DNA of 47,930 bases. It comes from Ignavibacteria bacterium RIFCSPLOWO2_12_FULL_56_21. GTDB taxonomy: Bacteria; Bacteroidota; Ignavibacteria; UBA10030. This document shows, one piece after another, positions 42,338-47,930 of this stretch (positions are counted from its first letter, which is position 1; each line of letters opens with the position of its first letter). The notes below the pieces were generated by a model that made no database searches, was not told where the DNA came from, and saw only the letters and a list, made by a program, of their open reading frames with translations. The stretch is taken from positions 1-47,930 of the forward strand of contig MHAK01000006.1 in assembly GCA_001802945.1 (NCBI GenBank), read 5' to 3'. The position numbers and the translations under genes are program-made.

Positions 42338-43534
42338 TCAACCCCTCGACAGAGCCGCAACGCCGGGGAGGACTTTCCCTTCAAGGAATTCGAGGGATGC
42401 ACCGCCGCCCGTTGAAACATGAGAAACGCCCTTTTCCAGACCGGCCTGGGCAATTGCCGCCGCGGAATCCCCGCCCCCAACTATGGTCACGGTCCCCGCC
42501 TTCGTTGCCTCAACAAGCGCTTTGGCCACGGCGTTCGTGCCGGCGGCGAAGGCCGGCATCTCGAAAACTCCCATGGGACCATTCCACACGACCGTTCTCG
42601 CCTTCCGAATCTCGCTTGCGAATAATTCCGCGGTCTTTGGACCTATGTCCAGACCGGACCAACCGGCGGGGATATGCTGTACGTCCACGACCTTTGTGGC
42701 AGCGTCCTTTGCCACTTTGTCGGCGACGACGGTATCTACCGGCAGCAGAAGCCGAACGTTCCGCTTCTTCGCCTCACTGAGAATCGTTTTTGCCAAGTCG
42801 ACCTTGTCTGCTTCCAACAATGAAGATCCAATCTCCATTCCCTGCGCCTTGTAGAAGGTGAACATCATCCCGCCGCCGATGAGGAGTGCATCCACCTTGT
42901 TCATCAGGTGCTGGATGACATCGATCTTTCCCGAGATCTTCGACCCGCCCAGAATCGCCGTATACGGGCGTACGGGATTTCCGACGGCGCGTCCGAGATA
43001 CTCAAGTTCCTTCTGCATGAGGTAGCCGGCCACACTGACCTTGATGTGCTTCGTCACGCCTTCGGTCGATGCATGGGCGCGATGCGCCGACCCGAAGGCA
43101 TCGTTGACGTAAATATCCCCGAGCTCCGCGAGTTTTGCCGCGAACCCTTCGTCGTTCGCTTCCTCCTCGGGATGGAAGCGTAAATTCTCAAGAAGGAGGA
43201 CTTCACCGTTTTTCAAAGCATCGACCTCGCGTCGTGCTGCGTCCCCGACGCAATCGGTTGCGAACCGCACGTGGGAATGAAGTATCTTCGCGAGGTGATT
43301 CGCGACCGGCTTCAGACTGAACTCCGGCTTTGGTTTCCCTTTCGGGCGGCCGAGGTGACTCATCAGGATGGCCCGCCCTCCGTCCTTGATGATCTTCCGG
43401 ATCGTAGGAAGCGATTCGACGATGCGATTATCATCCGTGATATGCTGATGTTCGTCCAGCGGAACGTTGAAATCGACCCTTACGAGCACGCGTTTGCCTT
43501 TCAGGTCGACCGAATCTATGGTCAGAGTTTTCAT
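42338..43534 (-). CDS. pgk: Phosphoglycerate kinase
   Basis: A 398-residue glycolytic enzyme that makes ATP from 1,3-bisphosphoglycerate. The signature [29 protein letters not shown], and the C-terminal [16 protein letters not shown] and [10 protein letters not shown] are all intact. It follows gap, separated by an 80-base spacer with a strong hairpin, as in many bacterial gap-pgk pairs. AGGA before the ATG gives a fair ribosome site. Confidence 0.97.
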   Translation of the reverse strand: MKTLTIDSVDLKGKRVLVRVDFNVPLDEHQHITDDNRIVESLPTIRKIIKDGGRAILMSHLGRPKGKPKPEFSLKPVANHLAKILHSHVRFATDCVGDAARREVDALKNGEVLLLENLRFHPEEEANDEGFAAKLAELGDIYVNDAFGSAHRAHASTEGVTKHIKVSVAGYLMQKELEYLGRAVGNPVRPYTAILGGSKISGKIDVIQHLMNKVDALLIGGGMMFTFYKAQGMEIGSSLLEADKVDLAKTILSEAKKRNVRLLLPVDTVVADKVAKDAATKVVDVQHIPAGWSGLDIGPKTAELFASEIRKARTVVWNGPMGVFEMPAFAAGTNAVAKALVEATKAGTVTIVGGGDSAAAIAQAGLEKGVSHVSTGGGASLEFLEGKVLPGVAALSRG

Positions 43535-43552
43535 GGTCGTATCCTAAAGTAG

Positions 43553-43590
43553 AGAACGGGCTGCGACCCGTTGAGTCCGCAGCCCGTTCT
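43553..43590 (-). other. Strong intercistronic hairpin between gap and pgk
   Basis: Perfect 13-bp arms (AGAACGGGCTGCG / CGCAGCCCGTTCT) enclose a 12-base loop. There is no real T-run after it on the minus strand. It looks more like an mRNA-stabilising or processing hairpin, which could give gap and pgk different message levels, than a full terminator. Confidence 0.8.
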
Positions 43591-43614
43591 TCGATGTCTG
43601 CATGCAGCCGCTGA

Positions 43615-44673
<1,059 letters not shown>

Positions 44674-44762
44674 TCAAGACAAAAGCATGAAAACGTACCG
44701 ACAAATGGAGTGAAATGCAACCGGGAGTCGGCAAAGCATGATGAAAGGCCGATGGTAGATGG

Positions 44763-45476
44763 TCAGAGGTCCGAGTCTTTCGCTGCCAGCGCAACGGATG
44801 CCGCAACGACTCGTGTTGCCCCCGCTTCCTTCAGCACGCGTGCACATTCGACGATCGTGGCTCCCGTGGTGATCACATCATCCACGACCATCACCGTGGC
44901 GTCATGGAGGTCCGGCACGTTACGATCACGAAAGACGAACGCCGAGCTTACGTTCTTCTGTCGTTGCTCGAACGAAAGCTTCGTCTGCGTCCGCGTGTTC
45001 TTCACCCTTTTGAGCAACTCCGCATCGACCTGCCAACCTGCTTTTTCAGCGATCCCACGCGCCACAGCTTCCGCCTGATTATACCCGCGATCACGCTGTT
45101 TTGCCGCGTGCAGCGGCACCGGCACCAGGAGTGACGGCACTATGCACCTGGCCGCTATCTCCTTCTCTATGAAATGTCCCAACATTGTTCCCGCCGCCTC
45201 AATATTCTGATACTTCAGAGCATGGATTATCTTCTGCAAACCCCCTGTCTTCTCGAATACAAACGCCGAGACCAGGTCGTCGACAACTCCCGAACTGCGC
45301 ATCCGATCTCGTGACGCAATAAACAACGGATGTTCGGAACTGAGGCGCGGAATCTCGGAGAGACATTCGGCACAGCACAGGTCCGACTCGTCTTCAAGCA
45401 GCCTGTTGCACGAAAGGCAGAGCGGCGGATAGACGAAATCGACGAGTGTACGAAATGCGCTGGTGATGATTCCCAT
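44763..45476 (-). CDS. comF: ComF-family phosphoribosyltransferase-like protein
   Basis: A 237-residue cytoplasmic protein. The N-terminus has a four-cysteine zinc finger (CLSCNRLLEDESDLCCAEC). The C-terminal part is a type I phosphoribosyltransferase fold with RDRGYNQAEAVARGIA and the PRPP loop VMVVDDVITTGATI. ComF proteins are needed for DNA uptake in naturally competent bacteria; many non-competent species also have them. The ATG at 45476 has AGGGGA upstream; a TTG at 45521 would add 15 residues and nearly touch uvrB. It follows uvrB, a DNA repair gene, in the same transcript. Confidence 0.92.
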   Translation of the reverse strand: MGIITSAFRTLVDFVYPPLCLSCNRLLEDESDLCCAECLSEIPRLSSEHPLFIASRDRMRSSGVVDDLVSAFVFEKTGGLQKIIHALKYQNIEAAGTMLGHFIEKEIAARCIVPSLLVPVPLHAAKQRDRGYNQAEAVARGIAEKAGWQVDAELLKRVKNTRTQTKLSFEQRQKNVSSAFVFRDRNVPDLHDATVMVVDDVITTGATIVECARVLKEAGATRVVAASVALAAKDSDL

Positions 45477-45526
45477 GCTTCCCCTCAGGAAGGACATCAA
45501 ACTCCGGACTGAACACCGCAAACCGA

Positions 45527-47539
45527 CTACTTCCCTTTGCTTTCCAACCGCCCTATCTCGTCCCTCAACTGTGCTGCCCGTTCGAATTCCAGATCTTTCG
45601 CCGCCCGCCGCATTTCTTCCCTTAGCTCCGCCAGAAGATCCGCCTTCTGATCGTCGCTCAGGTATTTGGCAACCGTATCGCTGACAACGTAGACCTTCTT
45701 CTGGCCGTAATTCTCCTTCCGCGAACGGACATCTGCCACTGCGGTTGCGGCCATGATCTCTTCAACCGACTTATAGATCGTCTCGGGAGTAATGCCGTGT
45801 GCCGTGTTATAGGCCACCTGCTTCGTTCTGCGGCGTTCTGTTTCGTCCATCATGCGCTTCATCGACCCTGTCACATTGTCGGCATACAGGATGACCTTGC
45901 CGTTGACGTTGCGGGCCGTCCTGCCGGCTGTCTGAATAAGCGAGCGGTCGGAACGGAGAAACCCCTCCTTGTCGGCGTCGATAATGGCAACGAGCGATAC
46001 CTCCGGCAAGTCCAGCCCCTCGCGCAACAGGTTGACGCCAACGAGCACATCGAAATCCCCCAGCCGCAGTCCGCGCAGCGTTTCGACCCGTTCCAGGGCA
46101 TCGACCTCCGAATGAATGTAGCGGACCTTCACGCCGATGTTCTCCAGATATTCCGTTAGGTCTTCCGCCATCCGCTTCGTCAGCGTCGTTACAAGCGTCC
46201 GTTCCTTCCGCGTTGTGCGCGTTCTAATCTCGGCAATGAGGTCGTCGATCTGGTGCTTGGACGGGCGAACTTCCACGTCCGGGTCAACCAGACCGGTCGG
46301 CCGAATGACCTGTTCGACGACAATGCCCTGCGATTTCTTGAGCTCGTACTCCCCCGGCGTCGCGCTCACAAAGATCACTTGGCCGACCATTTCCTCCCAT
46401 TCGTGGAACTTCAGCGGACGGTTGTCAAGTGCCGACGGCAGCCGAAAGCCATATTCGATCAGCGTCGACTTCCTCGACCGATCCCCTTCATACATGCCGC
46501 CGATCTGCGGTACGGTGACGTGCGATTCATCGATGACCGTAATGAAATCTTTCCCGAAATAGTCGAGCAAACAGTAAGGACGGGAACCTGCCGGACGACC
46601 GACAAGATGACGCGAATAGTTCTCGATTCCCTGACAGTAACCGACCTCTTTCATCATCTCCATGTCGAACCGGGTCCGTTGCTGCAACCGCTGGGCTTCG
46701 ACGAGCTTCCCCAAAGACGTCAATTCGGCGACGCGTTCCTTGAGTTCCTGTTCGATCGGTCCCAACGCCTTCTCGATCGTCGGCCGAGTCGTGACGAACT
46801 GTTTCGCTGGATAGATCATCTCAAAATCCGTCTCGCCGATGACCCTTCCGTCGAGCCGGTTCACGAAGGCTATACGCTCAATCTCGTCTCCGAAGAATTC
46901 GACCCGGATCGCTTCTTCATTCTCATATCCGGGAACAATCTCCACAATGTCTCCACGAACGCGGAACGTACCGCGCACGAACTCATAGTCGTTCCGCGTA
47001 TACAACATGTCGACGAGTTTTTTCAGCAACGCCTGGCGCCCGGGGGACTCCCCCTTACGCAGAACGATCGTCTGGCTGATCCACTCATCCGGCGCGCCAA
47101 TGCCGTAGATGCAGCTTATGGAGGCGACAACGATGACGCGGGGATCTCCGCTCAGCAGTGCGCTCGTGGCGCGGAGACGAAGACGTTCAATCTCGTCGTT
47201 GATCGATGCGTCCTTTGCGATATACGTGTCCGTCGTCGGGACGTATGCTTCCGGCTGATAATAGTCGTAGTAGGAAATGAAGAATTCGACCCTATTCTTT
47301 GGGAAGAATCCCTTGAATTCCGCGTATAGCTGGGCGGCCAGGGTCTTGTTGTGGGACATGACGAGGACTGGGCGGTCGAAATCCTTGATCACGTTCGAGA
47401 TCGTGAACGTCTTCCCACTGCCCGTCACTCCCAACAACGTTTGACATCTGTCTCCCCGATGGACACCCTCGACCAATTGGCGAATGGCCTCGGGTTGATC
47501 CCCCGAGGGGGTCATGTCAGAATTGAGTTGATAGGGCAT
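45527..47539 (-). CDS. uvrB: UvrABC system protein B
   Basis: A 670-residue helicase-like subunit of nucleotide excision repair that verifies DNA damage and recruits UvrC. Walker A is GVTGSGKTF (38-46). The beta-hairpin region [29 protein letters not shown] and QTAGRTARN are all present. The C-terminal UVR motif ([17 protein letters not shown]) is the UvrC-binding segment. The length is normal. It is the first gene of a minus-strand run and its upstream region (47540-47822) is divergent from the next gene. Confidence 0.97.
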   Translation of the reverse strand: MPYQLNSDMTPSGDQPEAIRQLVEGVHRGDRCQTLLGVTGSGKTFTISNVIKDFDRPVLVMSHNKTLAAQLYAEFKGFFPKNRVEFFISYYDYYQPEAYVPTTDTYIAKDASINDEIERLRLRATSALLSGDPRVIVVASISCIYGIGAPDEWISQTIVLRKGESPGRQALLKKLVDMLYTRNDYEFVRGTFRVRGDIVEIVPGYENEEAIRVEFFGDEIERIAFVNRLDGRVIGETDFEMIYPAKQFVTTRPTIEKALGPIEQELKERVAELTSLGKLVEAQRLQQRTRFDMEMMKEVGYCQGIENYSRHLVGRPAGSRPYCLLDYFGKDFITVIDESHVTVPQIGGMYEGDRSRKSTLIEYGFRLPSALDNRPLKFHEWEEMVGQVIFVSATPGEYELKKSQGIVVEQVIRPTGLVDPDVEVRPSKHQIDDLIAEIRTRTTRKERTLVTTLTKRMAEDLTEYLENIGVKVRYIHSEVDALERVETLRGLRLGDFDVLVGVNLLREGLDLPEVSLVAIIDADKEGFLRSDRSLIQTAGRTARNVNGKVILYADNVTGSMKRMMDETERRRTKQVAYNTAHGITPETIYKSVEEIMAATAVADVRSRKENYGQKKVYVVSDTVAKYLSDDQKADLLAELREEMRRAAKDLEFERAAQLRDEIGRLESKGK

Positions 47540-47750
47540 AGCTGAGGAATGGTTCGGAATTTTTAATGTACCTCATTCAATCTCCGCCCGCAAAATTGGA
47601 CGGATTCATGAATTCGCAAAACAGAACAAAAATTCCCACAGAGTGTCTCAATATCATACTGACGCGGTAAAAAATACCCTCCAATGGTTCCCGACATTGA
47701 GAATTGGTGAAATTTCCATGAATTGAGCACAAACCCGGAGAATTTCGGAT

Positions 47751-47775
47751 GGCACATGGTTTGGAGATATGTGCC
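47751..47775. promoter_or_regulatory. Perfect 7-bp inverted repeat upstream of the last gene
   Basis: GGCACAT and ATGTGCC are 11 bases apart, about 50 bases before the start codon at 47823 in the 283-base divergent spacer with uvrB. The spacer also has CCAAT/ATTGG arms near 47680-47710 and an ATTCATGAAT palindrome near 47604. It could be an operator or an RNA hairpin in the leader. Confidence 0.35.
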
Positions 47776-47822
47776 AGTTCGTAATTCACTCAGTCCCGCA
47801 TCCACAACTCTAAGGAGACCTT

Positions 47823-47930
47823 ATGGGTCAGCAACAGCTTCTCCTCATTATTCTTGGCGTTATCATTGTCGGTATCGCCATTGCGGTCGGTCTGAGCCTC
47901 TTCTCGGCCCAGAGCATCCAAGCCAACAAG
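47823..47930 (+). CDS. Small protein with N-terminal membrane helix (3' truncated by window)
   Basis: The first 36 residues are visible. A polar start (MGQQQ) leads directly into a long hydrophobic helix (LLLIILGVIIVGIAIAVGL) and then a polar segment (FSAQSIQANK). AAGGAGACCTT before the ATG is a strong ribosome site. The pattern is that of a membrane-anchored or type IV pilin-like exported protein, lacking the usual pilin leader peptide. I recall similar MGQQQ-starting proteins from Ignavibacteria genomes annotated only as hypothetical. Function unknown. Confidence 0.75.
   Translation, partial: MGQQQLLLIILGVIIVGIAIAVGLSLFSAQSIQANK

Noticed and set aside
46253-47329. Plus-strand frame of 358 codons opposite uvrB
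   Set aside because: Antisense to a fully conserved uvrB; high-GC codon bias leaves long open frames on the complementary strand.

Overview
The window is about 48 kb of mid-GC (roughly 55% by eye) bacterial chromosome with no tRNA, rRNA, IS element, phage gene or CRISPR array that I can see. A protein ending in a type IX secretion sorting domain (23431-23970), a TonB-dependent receptor and mostly housekeeping metabolism point to the Bacteroidota/Chlorobi/Ignavibacteria side of the FCB superphylum; the exact lineage is inference.

Layout. 1-18.4 kb is mainly plus strand: the tail of a SulP transporter, a secreted oligopeptidase B-like peptidase, a MOSC protein, glnD, murI, a variant peptide deformylase, phhB, a TPR protein, pyrE, an MscS channel, a zinc ribbon, a pyrimidine-nucleoside phosphorylase, a CBS protein, a cysteine-free ferredoxin-like membrane protein, suhB (minus), a large lipoprotein glycosidase and a prohibitin. 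From 18.5 to 28.3 kb everything is minus strand: an SSS symporter, thiamine pyrophosphokinase and a TonB receptor behind a TPP riboswitch; a T9SS-sorted protein and a collagen-like protein; a histone-deacetylase-like enzyme with an ABC exporter. A short plus-strand island (28.4-30.1 kb) carries a HhH-GPD DNA glycosylase and two unknown proteins. From 30.1 to 47.5 kb a long minus-strand run holds two unlisted microproteins, rsmI, nadE, lysine 6-aminotransferase, an aldehyde dehydrogenase, purB, an HtrA protease, plsY, a ZIP-like protein with an inserted cyclic-nucleotide domain, ispG, a rhomboid protease, pgk, gap, comF and uvrB. The window ends inside a small plus-strand exported protein.

How the genes work together. 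The clearest system is at 18.5-23.35 kb: a TPP aptamer followed by a strong intrinsic terminator leads into a TonB receptor, thiamine pyrophosphokinase and an SSS-family symporter. Read together they make an uptake-and-activation line for thiamine: outer membrane, inner membrane, then phosphorylation, shut off by the end product. A second unit pairs lysine 6-aminotransferase with an aldehyde dehydrogenase (lysine to alpha-aminoadipate). The aminotransferase has a leader whose nested inverted repeats can sequester its own Shine-Dalgarno site, using an 11-base copy of the anti-Shine-Dalgarno sequence.

A feature of the whole window is that at least a dozen intergenic spacers are built from short, imperfectly repeated 'words' of about 6-12 bases, each spacer with its own word. 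They do not occur inside genes and I know of no assigned function for them.
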